A DNA stretch of 64,000 nt, taken from Ehretia macrophylla (Eukaryota; Streptophyta; Magnoliopsida; Boraginales; Ehretiaceae). How positions within the stretch are numbered: position 1 is the first letter of the stretch; every line of letters starts with the position of its first letter. The notes under the pieces were generated by a model. That model worked only from the letters and a program-made list of their open reading frames with translations. It made no database searches and was not told the origin of the DNA. The position numbers and the translations under genes were made by a program. Positions 40,259 through 52,800 of the stretch are shown in pieces. The stretch is taken from contig CM075770.1 in the NCBI GenBank assembly GCA_037974665.1, forward strand, positions 2,182,501 to 2,246,500. Reading direction: 5' to 3'.

Positions 40259-41394
40259 TGTTACGTTTCTCTCTCTCTAATGTATGTTGATTTGCAGCTG
40301 TTTATGAACAGAGAAGGGGGGTCAAGGTCCGAAAGAAGGACCCCGTGAGTGAACAGTACAAGGAAAATGTTCTTTTTTTTGGGTCTCGGGAGAAGGTATA
40401 ATTAAAATTAGTCAAACACAAATTTTGACCGAAATTGACTCTAAAAAAATTAACTTATTCATTAATTTGAACTCAAGACATGAATAAATTTTTCGAAGCA
40501 CTCTCTCACTGGGCTGGCCTTGGGAATGCCATGTTTTGCTCACCATTGGTTTCAGTTTTTCTTTACGTCCAATGTAGGCTGTTCTTAGAAATTTTTACAT
40601 TCTCACAGTTTTGCTGTTTCTTAATTGGGGTTTAAAACTTTTATCATTTGGGTTGGGCTTTTTTGTAATTTTGGAGGATGATTTTTGTAATTTCATATTT
40701 AAATAAACAATTTAAATTTTTTTTTTTTAAATTATTCAACTGAATGGTTTGACAAGAAGACAGAAATCTTTTCTCCAGTTTTGAGATTTAAGACCAGGTC
40801 AATACTGAATGCAAGACAAAAAGAGGCAGAGAAATTGCTCTCATCCGGTAGAGCTGGATGATTTGTTGAAAAAAGGTAACCATCAACTACATATCAAATG
40901 CGATTGGATCCGACAGTATTGAAATTTACATCTCATAGCCATTAACACAAGGAAGACATTAAAGTTTCTTGATCAATGTCAAAATTCTTACATTGCTATA
41001 ATATTCTCTTTTTTTTTTGTCGAAATCGAAATATCATTCAACCAGTAGAAGAGTACATTAGCCTATCCCTGAAGAGGGTAGGTCAACATTGAGCAATAAA
41101 ACAAGGAAGTCGAAATATCATTCGAAATATTCATAGCAACAAAAATTAGAGCAATTGCATTACAATTGGCAATGACAGCAATGTCGCTTCAGCTTCAACA
41201 ATTATAATATGATCAAACAACCAACAAGAAGAAAGGGGAGGGTGGGTCCTGTTTGCTGAAGGAGTGCAAAGGATATAGACCTCTACTGCATTTGATGCCC
41301 GAGGCTTTTGCCATGAAGTATTCACTCCATCTGATTATGCCATAGAGTCATGAAATTCGAGCAAACAAGCGCACTGGAAGCTTGGGAAGATAAA
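40259..41394. other. CASPL upstream region and NUP35 3' flank
   Basis: The first 60 bases upstream of CASPL carry a CT/GA run (ctctctctc). At 41009-41105 a T-run followed by 'cgaaatatcattcaaccagtagaagagtacattagcc' resembles the reversed tail of a LINE; the phrase cgaaatatcattc recurs near 41112. No gene is supported. Confidence 0.35.
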
Positions 41395-43638
41395 CTACAC
41401 AGCAAACATCAAGTCCATAATCTTGGACACAACAGATTTGGCTGGTCTGGCAACTGTCCCGCCAGATTGTTGGTCACTGCCGCTGCCATTCTGGAGGTAG
41501 TATGGGCGAGCAGAGGCTCTGAATGCATTTGACTCTGGAATTTTACTGGTGGGTGCTGGAGGAAGAGGCATAAATCCTTGATTGTTGAGCCTCTCATTCA
41601 GAGCCTGACGTTGTATAGGATCCACTGGCTTCACTCCAATGATAAGAACTCCATGTAATTGCAAGCCATTTTTGCTAAGAGCTTTTTGAGCATCTGAACG
41701 GTTCTGCGCCAAGATATTAGTGACAAAAATAATTAAACTTGCATAGGTTTGTCATTCAGACACTATCGATGGTGAGGAAACAGATGAACCCCATATATGA
41801 TCATTCTTAAGGAATTTCATGGTAGGAGATATGGAAGGAAAACGTCAACCTATGGTATAAGCTTTGAGCCCATTATATTGCTTTAGAGCTCAAAGGAGCA
41901 AGTAATTAGATGTACAGATAAACAACCTATCTACAATCATGAGAAGAGGTGAATACTTTGCTCAACATCGACATGATAAGTCAGTTGGACATTTTGCTGC
42001 AGAGGAGAACCCCCACCCCCCGGCCAAAAACAAAAAGAAGAAAAAATGGAAAAAGAGAGAAAAAAATCAGAAAAGTACAAAGAAGGCACTCCCCAGGGTC
42101 AATCAGCACACCTAACCAACAGTTACAATCCATGAAGAGGAATTATCCATAAAAGACATCAACTGAAAGACCTTTCTTTTACCCAGAGATGGGAGCACCT
42201 TGATTCCTCAAAAGTGGCGAAACAATTTGACAAAAGCATGGTCATGGTATGTTCTTTTGCTAACATGATTCGAAGTTCAGTCTATAGAACAGAACACACA
42301 GAAATATATGAAAGGCCAATAGATCAGAAGTAGCTTGTATTAAAAGCAGAATACCTGATACAGGATGTGCATCCAATTAGCTTCTCTTGGACCAGGAACA
42401 TGTTTTAAAACTACACCACACTTTTCAAACTCCCGCAAAACCAAATTAGTGTCTGCTGGAGAAAATCTGGAGATACATAAACAAGAAGTATTCAGTAGCC
42501 TATAGACAAATAACTGGTCAAAACACAGGTCTTTGAAAGTCAATTTCTGTTTTATGTCAGGAAAAGCAAATAGATCGCAGATAACATGACTTTTACCCAG
42601 AAATTATAATCATGGGATCAGAAACAACTAATGGATCCAAGAAAACAACAAAAGCATGCAATATCTATGTCCTCCCAGAGAGGAACTTTATAACCTATTT
42701 AATCATCCTAGCTCAAGTCACCTAATCCATTTCATCTCTAGAGTGAAGCTTCGCAGAAGGGAGAACTGTGTGAAGTAAATAGGGAAGCGAGAACGGAGGA
42801 CTAATGGGACAGAATTAATACGTCAAAGGCTTGCTTGATTGTATTAAGATTTCTAATTTTTATCCAAATTTCTCATCCCAAGACCATAACCTTCGCCAAA
42901 TGTCTAACAAATTGACAACTATAAGCATGGCGGTTATACCTTCCTCAGATTTTAGAATAAGATTATATATAATTTTGCCAGCAGAAGAAGGGAACACATT
43001 AAAGATGCCAATAATTAACTGACGAACTAATGGAGATGAATTGGAGAGTACCCGTATACGGTGACCCACTCCTCCTCATCAAGGTTCCCCATAGGTACTG
43101 CATTTTTCTTCACCTCTGGTCTTGCAACTTCTCTTGGGGGTGGTAGCATCATCAAAGCACCAGGCTGAACCACACCTTCAACAGGGGAACCCTTCCCCTC
43201 CTCTTCTTTCCCAGCACTACCACCACTCTTAGCAGGTGACCACCAACTCAAACTCGCCATGGGACTTTGCTGACTCTGCTGCAGCTTCCCCGCCAAAGTA
43301 TATGAGGTACTCACCTCAGCTTTGCTCTTAGGCGTTGAAAATCCCCAACTGGCTGTCTTGGCCGGGGTCCACGAATCTGACTTAACTTCTGGGGATGCTG
43401 AGTAGTTTGCAACCCAAGATTCAGGAGAAATATCAGACTGCTCTTCAAGGGTGAAAACAGGCGGTGGTGGCAAATCAGAATTGGCAAAATTCTCATGCCA
43501 TAGAGCCGATACAGCAGCTGCCTGACCAGGGGTAGAGAACTTTCCTCCAGATTTCCTAGATGAAGTGGGGGTTGCTAAATCTTGGAAGAACAATGATTTC
43601 CTTCCAGAATTCGGGGTCCTATGTATCGCTGTACTCAT
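41395..43638 (-). CDS. NUP35: Nucleoporin NUP35 (MPPN/RRM-fold domain)
   Basis: Three exons on the minus strand, 43638-43052, 42466-42355 and 41703-41395, encode 335 residues, close to Arabidopsis NUP35. The protein is part of the inner ring of the nuclear pore complex. The N-terminal half is disordered and rich in Ser, Pro and Trp, with repeated WTPAK/WWSPAK and SRKSGGKFSTPGQ motifs. The MPPN domain spans about residues 187-275 (EEWVTVYGFSP ... LREFEKCGVV ... WMHILYQNRSDAQKAL ... GVLIIGVKPVD). The C-terminus ends with the amphipathic KSVVSKIMDLMFAV, the membrane-binding helix expected in the family. Introns of 585 and 651 bp split the MPPN domain. A possible leader intron (donor near 44291) is suggested by CAGAG-GTACACC, but is unproven. 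Confidence 0.94.
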
Positions 43639-43639
43639 T

Positions 43640-44028
43640 TCTCTCTATCACCTTTACAAATCAGCCACCGCACATTCTTAATTAACACAGACAAACACCC
43701 CAACTTAAGCAAATAAGGCTAATTATCAATAAGGTTAATTAACTGATACAACTTTATATGTTAAATACTCTATAATTTAGCTTTTTCCTGTGTGTTCGAA
43801 GAAAATCAGTTCAAATTCGAAAATCGATTTTTCCCAATTCTGTTTCAACACCCAAAATCCAATTCCACGCTTACATACACACATACACACGCAAACCTAT
43901 TTTTTCCCCGTTCCGTTTCAATACCAAATCCAGTTCCATCCGTACACACAGCACACACATGGATATATCACACAAACACAGACTTAATTTTTCCCAATCC
44001 TCTTCAATACAGAAAATCCAGTTCCGTG

Positions 44029-44062
<34 letters not shown>

Positions 44063-45247
44063 ATGAGCAGAAAATTTTATCACAAAAACAAACAAAAGAA
44101 GTGTGCAAAAGAGAAATATGAGCTGATAAATAGTTAAAAATGCTAAGTGATAGCTCAATCAGCTGCTAGCATTAGCATTAGCAATCCATAACCCAAAATT
44201 ATATCAGAAAATATGCCAAAAAAATTAAAAATAAAGAAAAGAGAAAGTATGTATACATTAATTGAAGAGAGATACAGAGAGAGAAGGTGTACCTCTGTAA
44301 AATGTATGGAGTAATGGAGATTGATTTTTGGAGAAGAGTGATGAGGGTTTTGATTTTTTTTTTTGATTTATTGTTTTTCACTTTTTTGCTGTCTTTTTCT
44401 CTTCTTCAAAATCAGAGCGCCAAATTGGAAAACCCTAGAAAGGCGTTTGTCCCACGCTAGACCATATTTGAAAATTTTGAAGTGTATATATGAAATGACT
44501 AAAACAACCTTCATGTTTCCGGTTATAGAATATTATAATTGATTTTCAAATTTGGGTTGGGGATAATCGAGTTGGAATTCAAATTTATAAATTTTAACAA
44601 GTATTCAACCTGTTTTATTTGTATAACGGCAATAGATTTAAAAACCGTATTAAATAAAATTCTTGATAAATGTATATCAATAATCCTTTTTGAATTGATT
44701 AATTATGTATATTTTGTATTGAGTCAGAAAAGAAAAAAATCTATATATTAAAATTAATGCAGTTTGATCCCTAAAAGGTTTCAAAATTATAATAATTTGT
44801 CCTAACAATTAATTAATCATCTTAATATACTTCTTAAATAAGCATATCAAACTAAAGCGCCAGCCCAAACGTTCTTATGTCATTTAAATTCTAATGTTAG
44901 TATGCATATCATGTTCATCATATTAAAACTTTCTTTTTCATTAAATTGTGCATATCATGTTAACGTGGTTAGAGATTAGGATTTAAGAAAATTAATTTCA
45001 CTTTTTTTAGATGTCAGTTGAGATTATTAATTTTGAGAGAGAATACAATATATATGTTTAGAAATTTGGGGGGTAAGAAAATGCAATTTACCCTAATTAA
45101 TAAGTACATAAATTAAGTTGGTAATTTCCTCATATGGGGAATTGCTTAGAATAAAAATTAATTGGCAATCTTAACTTATTTTACAAGAAATGAGAATTAA
45201 CAACATCAAATAACAAATTAATAGCTAGTGTTGTTGAACAGAAAATT
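43640..45247. other. NUP35 upstream region and spacer
   Basis: Holds the NUP35 leader and promoter (to about 44450), including a microsatellite listed separately. From 44450 to 45247 the sequence is AT-rich with no gene or transposon ends recognised. Confidence 0.4.
44029..44062. repeat. Compound (CA)8(TA)9 microsatellite
   Basis: Eight CA units (44029-44044) run directly into nine TA units (44045-44062). Looser CA-rich text precedes it from 43870. It lies upstream of NUP35, probably in its leader intron or promoter. Confidence 0.9.
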
Positions 45248-46541
45248 TTAGAAAGGTGCAGAAAGTGGCTCCTTTAGTTTAGATTGATCAGCTGGTGAAT
45301 CTATCACAGCTGAAGTGCATAAGCATTGGCAAGTTGTTTCAATGATAGAGGTCTGTATATTGCATTGATTCTCCTTGTGAAGTTGATCTGCTTCTTGAAC
45401 CATCAAAGCTCTTTTCTTGGTTGCAATAACTGGTTTTAGCCCCTGAAAATTGAGTAGTGCATAAGCAAGGGCGGAGCTAAAAATCTTATTCATTGGGGGG
45501 TGTTAAAATATATAATCTTATACTTAATTAATATGCAAATAATTTTATTTCGTTGAAAGTTAAATTAATTTTTTCAGACAAAATATATATCTTGAAAAAT
45601 ATGTATTCTAAAAACATTTTGAAGCGTAATAAGTGACGATTGCTACCCCACTCACTATTGAATGGCTCCACCCATCATAAGCATAGAGATGAAGTGTTGC
45701 ATACAGAAATTAACTCTTAGCATTGGTTTACCTCACCTCAGTAAATAGAGTTGATGCTTCAGTTGGTTCCTCATTTTGAACTATGTCAACAGCAACTTCC
45801 TGCATAGTGCAAAAATGATCAGAACTTTAAAGTTAGACGGACCCCTACGTATTTCCATTTTTTTTTTTTGAAGCCCAACGTATTATTGTGTATGATTATC
45901 ACTAATAAAGGAGTCATCGAATGTGTTAATTACAAGCCACTTATATATGTATACCTAGTATTTAATTTTCTTTCTTGTTATTGTTCTTATAATTATCATT
46001 ACTACCTTTTTTACTGTATATGTTCAGTGGGGATCGTGGAGGAGAAAGCAGTAATAATGAGGTGATCTTCATCATTGATTTGTCGGCAATCAAATAAATC
46101 ACTTTCGCTCCATCTCCAATCTATCATTGTTGAATATACTTTATAAAGTTGTAATGTTACAAGAAGATCCTGTTTAGAATCCATTTTTTAGGGTAAATAT
46201 TTGTGTTAAGGAGTTTTTCTAAAACTTAAGTGCCTCCCACTATTTCACTTGAGTCGGAATTAGATCAATAAGTAAATTTAAAAGAAAAATGAGATGAAAA
46301 CTTAAAAATACACAAGTTAAGAAAGTAATTAACTAAAACGAATAAAGTGACACTACACGGAAGAATTGGATGGAGCTAGTTAGCAACTCGTTGTTTAGAG
46401 ATTTCAAGTTTGAACCACAAAGAGAGAAGTAACAATGCCATGGAACAAGAAAAGAAAAGACATTACCCGAGCCTCGTTGAGTTGTCCCTCTTTCAAGGTT
46501 TTAGGCTCAAGTTCAATAGAGCAGCAGAAGTTAGCAGCCAT
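45248..46541 (-). CDS. Small unrecognised three-exon protein, Cys-rich C-half
   Basis: Exons 46541-46467, 45799-45737 and 45442-45248 on the minus strand join in phase 0 at GT-AG sites and encode 110 residues. I do not recognise the family. The start ATG has a good context (ccATGGCTG) and begins MAANFCCSIELEPKTL. The middle is acidic and helical-looking (REVAVDIVQNEEPTEA). The last exon has a basic patch (ATKKRALMVQEADQ) and a cysteine cluster TTCQCLC. No signal peptide or membrane segment is evident. Support comes from three clean splice sites, frame continuity and protein-like composition. Intron 2 contains a hAT-like MITE (45468-45675). It could be a real lineage-specific or poorly annotated protein, or a chance assembly. 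Confidence 0.5.
45468..45675. mobile_element. hAT-like MITE, 208 bp
   Basis: Ends agggcggagc and (inverse) atgggtggagcca form imperfect inverted repeats. The flanks are a perfect 8-bp duplication CATAAGCA (45460-45467 and 45676-45683), as in hAT insertions. It lies in the second intron of the small gene, starting 25 bases upstream of that intron's acceptor in gene orientation. Related to the elements at 16348 and 27653. Confidence 0.75.
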
Positions 46542-47550
46542 GGTAACACACAGGAGCTAAACTTTCATAAGGTAAGATTGGATTGCAGCCTATCACAACC
46601 AACAATATGCCTCTCGTAATTTTCATTAAGTGTCACCATTAATGCGTACAATATATAGCCAACGGTATTGATTTTATTGTTAAGGAATTCACGGAGTCGT
46701 GACTTAAGGATGGAAAAATTGAGGTGGATAATCAAAAGTGAAGTCTTACATTTATTTCTCGTGAATATATATGCATATAACATTAATGCAAGTCTTGATT
46801 ATTTCAAGCATAAATTTCAGGAAGATGAATCTTCATTTAGTTGGTTGAGATGGTTAAGTTGTTAGTTGATATAGGAATAGATTTTGGGCCGGGCAGACCA
46901 CCATGATTGAGAAGCTTATGACTTCACTAGAGAGATAAGAACAGTTGATTTATCGTGGCCAGTTAATTATTATAAATTTTTTCAAAACTAATTGGAAATA
47001 TTTTATTCTTCTTACAACTAAGAATTTATCTTTTAGGTAGGATTACATTGGATTCACTTCAAAGTTATAAACTGTGTACGTGATGCAATGGTGTGTTCTA
47101 ATATATGCTGCAAATTAATCAATGCTTAAACTATGCATATATATAGTCGGAGAACATACGTTTGAATTTAAAGTACTTTTAGTCATAACAAATTATTATC
47201 TGATCATTTTACTAAACCTTAGGGACAATTAATTTGAATTAGCAAAAGAAGCTGTAGTAAAACCTTCTAAAAATGAACTTCATAAAAGCAAAATAGCTGA
47301 GATGGAGTAGTTCTTTTTTTTTTTTTTGGTCAAGAGATGGTGTAGTTTCATTGCCCTAATTTATATTGCAGAAGGTCAAGAAATTGGACAAAGAGAATCT
47401 GAACCCTATGAAACAATAGCCTATAGTTGGGCTATTGCATAGCCATGTGCCTCGTTAAAAGACATAAAACTAATGTGAAGTTGTTGTTCATAAACATTGC
47501 TGACTTCTTGAGGTAAGTGCAATGTACTCGTAATGAGCCCAATTTTTATT
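46542..47550. other. AT-rich spacer
   Basis: No gene is supported. The ORF at 46565-46783 and its opposite-strand partner have no motifs. A T-run followed by 'ggtcaagagatggtgtag' at about 47312-47345 could be retroposon debris. Confidence 0.35.
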
Positions 47551-47554
47551 TTTA

Positions 47555-48640
47555 ATTGAGAGTCTTAATAGGAAAAAAAGATAAGATAGGATAAGGGATT
47601 TGAAAAAATATATATATAATAGAATTTTAGTTCGAATAGGATTTTGATAAGATAAATATGAATTTTGATTTTTTTCAAGATTTTACTATTTAAAATAAGA
47701 TATAATCTGAAAAATAAGATAGAGTTTTAATTAGTTTTAAATTCTGAGAGTCTATCAGATTAGGATCAAACATATATATAAATGAGGCGTGAAACCTTAG
47801 AATCTCACAAGTTTTGGAGAAATATAAAAAAAAAAGTTAGGAGAATATTTTATCAAGTTTTGAAGGTTTGGAAGGCTTTAATTCTTGGTTCTAATATCGT
47901 GGTTTTGAGGTAAGTAGGATTTACCGTTCTTTCGTCCTCTTCTGTTGATCAACAAATTTTATTACATTCTGTCTTCTTTGGCACTCTTTATTGATTATTG
48001 TCAGATCTTGTTTCTTGATTTTTTTGGATAAAATTAAGTGCGTGACATGTTTGAGCCTATGGACTATACAAGCTGTGTATCGAATCCTAGACGGCTAGGA
48101 GTTAATTAGCCGCCATCTGTTTTAGTGTGAACTGTGAACTTCGTATTGTGAATTGCGTTGCTAAGCAGCCACAGCTTGTTATAGTTTTGTTAGTTTTGAT
48201 ATTATGTCATTGTCTTAATTATTGAATTTCACATCGATTATTGGCCTCTGAATTTTATTGATCTTTGAGCCTCAGCTTTTCTTGGGGTGAGTTATATTTA
48301 TTGGGCTTTGTTTCGCTCACTGCTTTATTTGACTCTTGCTGATAAGAACGAGTAGATAGAAGGGTAGAGGCTCCCTAATTTTGATTGCGAGATTTGACGA
48401 ATGAGTTTAGATTTTTCTGTGTTAAGATTTTAATAAACATATGTATTTCAGATATTTCAAGTTTTTATCTTTATGAGGTTTTAGAAGCTTTGTTTTGTTG
48501 TATTTATTTCAAGGATTATATTAGTTTAACTTATTGTTACTTCTATGGTTTTAGAGCCTTGCGGGTTTAGGAAGTTGATCTTCTTAAATTCGCGGCGATC
48601 ATGTCCCTGAATTTTCTCTTTTAAATTTGGATGCCTAACA
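47555..48640 (+). repeat. LTR of a Copia-like element with primer site
   Basis: The right edge is clear: '...atgcctaaca' at 48640 is followed three bases later by TGGTATCAGAGC (48644-48655), the initiator-Met tRNA primer site. A TATA box (tatatataaatgagg) lies near 47775, about 860 bases upstream of the LTR end, so the LTR is long. The left edge is a guess based on composition. About 175 bases of leader follow the primer site before another insertion; no gag is present. Confidence 0.5.
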
Positions 48641-48831
48641 GAATGGTATCAGAGCAAGTCACTAGCCGGTGCGGCAGCTAAATGCTATGCGGGGCAAAGT
48701 GCTACACCTAGAAGGCTGGTGGGAGCCACCTCTTGAACCCGTAGAAGCCACCTCTAGAATCATTTACCGCCTGGTTGGTCCTGGATGTGTGTGCCCTTGA
48801 CGAGGATGTCAGGTCCTTAACGGGAAGTATA

Positions 48832-49016
48832 TGTGACATCCCACATCGAATATTGATAGTGTTTGTGAGTGGTTTATAAGTGGGTGTTGTGGATATAAGA
48901 AATAACTTGGGTTAACCATTTTAGGCCAGTAGAAAAAAGGGTCCAAGTAGTTATTTCTTATGCCTAGAACACCAATCGCACCTGCGAGTTCGGGAATCTC
49001 GGCTCGGGGCGTGACA
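48832..49016 (+). repeat. Solo LTR, 185 bp
   Basis: Begins TGTGACATCCCACATCG and ends ...GGGGCGTGACA, the TG...CA ends of an LTR. It is flanked by GTATA (48827-48831) and GTATT (49017-49021), a 5-bp target duplication with one mismatch. No primer site or second copy adjoins it, so it is a solo LTR inserted into the leader of the Copia-like element. The short LTR suggests a TRIM-type family. Confidence 0.6.
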
Positions 49017-49402
49017 GTATTTATGGTATGTCAACTTTATATAACGCGTGAAATTATGTGCTTCTAATAGTATGATTATTAAAAAGTCCTATTTATTTTT
49101 TATATCATCATCTCTCTATCACATAAGTGGGTGGTAGACTTTAGTCTAACTGATTCTCATCATAAGTTACCTTAACCTAAGCTTCATATTGGTTTAAAAA
49201 CTCCCTATTACCACAAGCTTTGCACTTTCTGGATACACTAAGCTAGTAATATTCAAATTTTTTTTGGTTCGGAGGGAGGCAAAGCCGAAAAATAAAATAA
49301 GAAGGCGGGGGGACGTCTAGTAAGACAAGCCAGAAATATTGAGAATTGATGCATGGAACAATATATTAATCCTAAATTTCAGAGCTTTATCTATTTTTTA
49401 AT

Positions 49403-49856
49403 GGGTGAAGTGCACAAGACCCCCTTGTACTTTAGCGAAAGTGCACAACACCCCCCTATAGTTTAAAAACCCCCTGAATTAGTCCCTATGTTTTTTAAAA
49501 GTGCACACCACCCCCCTACCGTAAAAAATTCCGTTAAATTTATCGGATTTTATAAAAAAGACGTAAATACCCTCATTTTTTTTTTCATTTCTCTCTTTTG
49601 TTTTGTTTAGGCCAAAAAAAAAAGTAATTTGGTCAATTCATATAATTATTTAATTAATAAATTCGTTAAAAATTAAAAAAAAATCTCACTTAACGAGTGT
49701 GAAGTCCACTCTCCGTTAATTTTATGGGATTTTTTAAGGGTAGGGGGGTGTTGTGCATTTTTAAAAAACATAGGGACTAGTTCAGGGGGTTTTTAAACTA
49801 TAGGGGGGTGTTGTGCACTTTCGCTAAAGTACAAGGGGGTCTGATGCACTTCACCC
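49403..49856. mobile_element. Mutator-like MITE (family B), 454 bp
   Basis: Starts GGGTGAAGTGCACAAGACCC and ends with the inverse (one base difference region: ctgatgcacttcaccc). Inverted arms cover at least 130 bases each. Perfect 9-bp duplications TTTTTTAAT lie at 49394-49402 and 49857-49865. The sequence differs from family A, although both share the 'tagtccctat' phrase in the arms. No coding capacity. Confidence 0.85.
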
Positions 49857-49865
49857 TTTTTTAAT

Positions 49866-52800
49866 TTCATTTCCAAATTGCTCCGGACTATTGTTTTGTA
49901 AAAATTAAATCAAATTAAATTAAATTAAATTAACTCGAATCGACTTATTTATTGCAGAGGTGATCAAATATACCTACAATCCACCATCAAGAACCTAATT
50001 CCAAATCTAACATTTGAATCCAAATAATTTCACAGAAGAAGATCTCGTCATGAAAGAAGGAAAAAAAAGTCATCGTAGAAAAAAGAGTTAAAGTTTGGTG
50101 AAGAGGGGACCAAGAATAATTGCACCCTCTTACCAAATAACATGGAAAGATCCCTAGACATGTACACGGTCCCAAGCCAAGCCATTATACTGAGAAACTT
50201 TGGATATATTATCCTCAACAGCCTGCATAAACAGTCATGCACGTCACTTACGTACTACATGTGCTGCTCCTCCACCTCCACATGCATGTCTACCTCCTTC
50301 ACACATCACGTACGTATTATACGCACATGTCTACAAACACCCCCCCCCCCCCCCCCCCCCCCCCCTCTACCCATATAATGCTATACTGACGTTTCTATAA
50401 TGTACATACATTGTACTTTCAAGTACTATTTATCTCTTCTGGGTTCAGATGGTCGCAGAAACCAGCTTGTGTTACCTTATTATGTTTCTATAAGTAGAAA
50501 GGATTCAAAAGATTGACTCAACTTGTAATCACTACCAATGGAAACATATATGTCAATCGTTAAAAATTATGGCATTCCATCATAAATTAATTGGTATTAA
50601 ATAAAGTAGCTTAAGATTTTTTATTGTGGTTTTGGATTTTATAACTTTTCTACGTGGAGAAATATTTAGTCAACCCTCTTCACGTGTGACCCGGCGAGAA
50701 CTAAGAGTTGACATTGATTTAGATGAGATAACTGCATGGGCCAAATACAATAAATGGATCACACGTGAATTGATATAATTTGACCAAATACGTTGCAGCT
50801 CTAATACCATAATGTTAAATGGAGTAACCTAGTATTGATCCCAATAATTTCTTACACTTTTACCGAATGTTATTACTAACTATACTTATACCAGTGGTTG
50901 TTTAAAAATCAATAAAGAAGAATAAACTTGATAATAATATAGTTTTTGATTTTAATTTCTACTTTGGATGTATTTTTTATCAACCAAAAAAGAAAACTGA
51001 GAAGTGTAAAGTGTACAATTCTCAATAAATAATAGGACGATCACGAGCCATAACATGCGCATGCACTTGATTAGGTATAGTGGTAACCAGTCTTATTACT
51101 TTTGTTTGCTTTCATTCGCTTCTATTTGCTTGGAAGTTGAATAGCTAGCTTATTACTAAACTATACACTATAATTTTAAAAACTTTTTAATGTAAACTAT
51201 AAATTAGATATTGACTTGCACATTAAAGTGGACCCCGTTGAAGAGCAAATGTCTAGGACTGGGTAGACAGTTATATCTTATAGTGTACTTACTGTAATAA
51301 TTTTAATTGATCCCAATATATATACAACCTAGGTACGCACAACATTTTCTTACAAAACTAAACTATCCAAGAATTACTATCATAAAGCAATCAAATAAAA
51401 TTAATTGCGTACTAATTTCAAAGGGTCAGTCTAATAATATTATATTTGGAATTTGAGAGGGAATTTTACTCACATCTCAGGTTTTAATTAACTAAATAGC
51501 TAATTCTTTAGAGTCAGTTTTAGTAGGTATTTTATCCAACTAACCTGAACTAATAGGGATGGAACCGAGATTTTGCTTCACTAGGATTTAAAAATACACA
51601 ATTTAATACTCATATACAAATAAGTTTTTTTCACAACAGACTATAAAATAATTTTTTAGACTAAAAATATATTAAAAAATACACTTTTTTCAAAAAGAAA
51701 TTGTATTAAGTGGAAGCTGCAACTTCAACTCACTTCTTACTACATTTATCAATGTAGACTATACCTCTTCTATATGGATTGTGAGTCAAAATTTGACATC
51801 TTTAATATGAGACTAGTTTACTGTCATTGAAATTCAATAAATAAAAAAAAACTATATAAGGATTCCATAATTTATATTGGCTCTGTTTCTTTCTCGATGT
51901 TTTCCAAAACTGAAACGAAACGCACTTCCATGCAAGTACTTCGTACACTGCACGATGTTCATCAAAATCCTTAACAAATTACGTCTCAAATAGGTCAATG
52001 AGTCACTGAAATCCACATATATATATTTTTTTCTTCCATTTTACAAGGAGCATTTTAAGGTGGTGTGCATTGATGTCTGAATTTAATTCTTTGTCGAAAC
52101 CAAGAAGCTCACAAATAGTAACGAGTAAATATTCCACATGCTGATGTCATGAAAATCTCCTTGCTTCTCTCTTTTAGCTGAGCACAACTCACGACTTGTT
52201 CAAAATAATTCATCAAAATGGCAAAATTTCTGTTTTGTTTTAGGCCAAGATCACAACATGAATTCACTTCTCCAACATTTGAGTATGGGAAAGAAACAAT
52301 ATGACCTTCTTTGGTCTTCTGCTTTCATTCCCTTCCCCCTTTTGCAGAATGAGCCGAACTTTATTAATGTCGAGCTAGCAGGTTTAGTTGTTGGAGGAAC
52401 AAGTCTTGTCACTATCATCCCATCTAATACGTGTATATATAGCTCAAAAAATTTCACGTATAACCACTATAGGAAAGGTCTTAGGTTCAAGTAAACTTGT
52501 AAAGTGATATGAGCGCTTCAAATTGATCAGTGTAGTGACCCATAGCTGATCTAATTCATTAAAGGCTCCATTAGTTAAAAATACACATGTTGTTAAAAAA
52601 TGCAGCTCTAACTCACTCTTTAATAACTCCACTCTTGAGGTCTCGGGATTGTCATTCTAACTGGCATGTGAATGACTCTATCCTTGCTTCCAATGGTGGT
52701 CATTTGTGATTTCCCTTTTTCTCATGGTAGCTGAACTGCTAGCATTAATTATCCACAAATGGATGTGTAAATCAAGGGAAACGCAAAGAAAATCTACTAT

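Noticed and set aside
50142-50400. ORFs ending in poly-Pro
   Set aside because: The proline run is only the translation of the C26 tract; upstream codons show no protein character.
52444-52640. Box-B-like 'aggttcaagt' considered as a SINE or tRNA
   Set aside because: No box A upstream and no stems can be formed.
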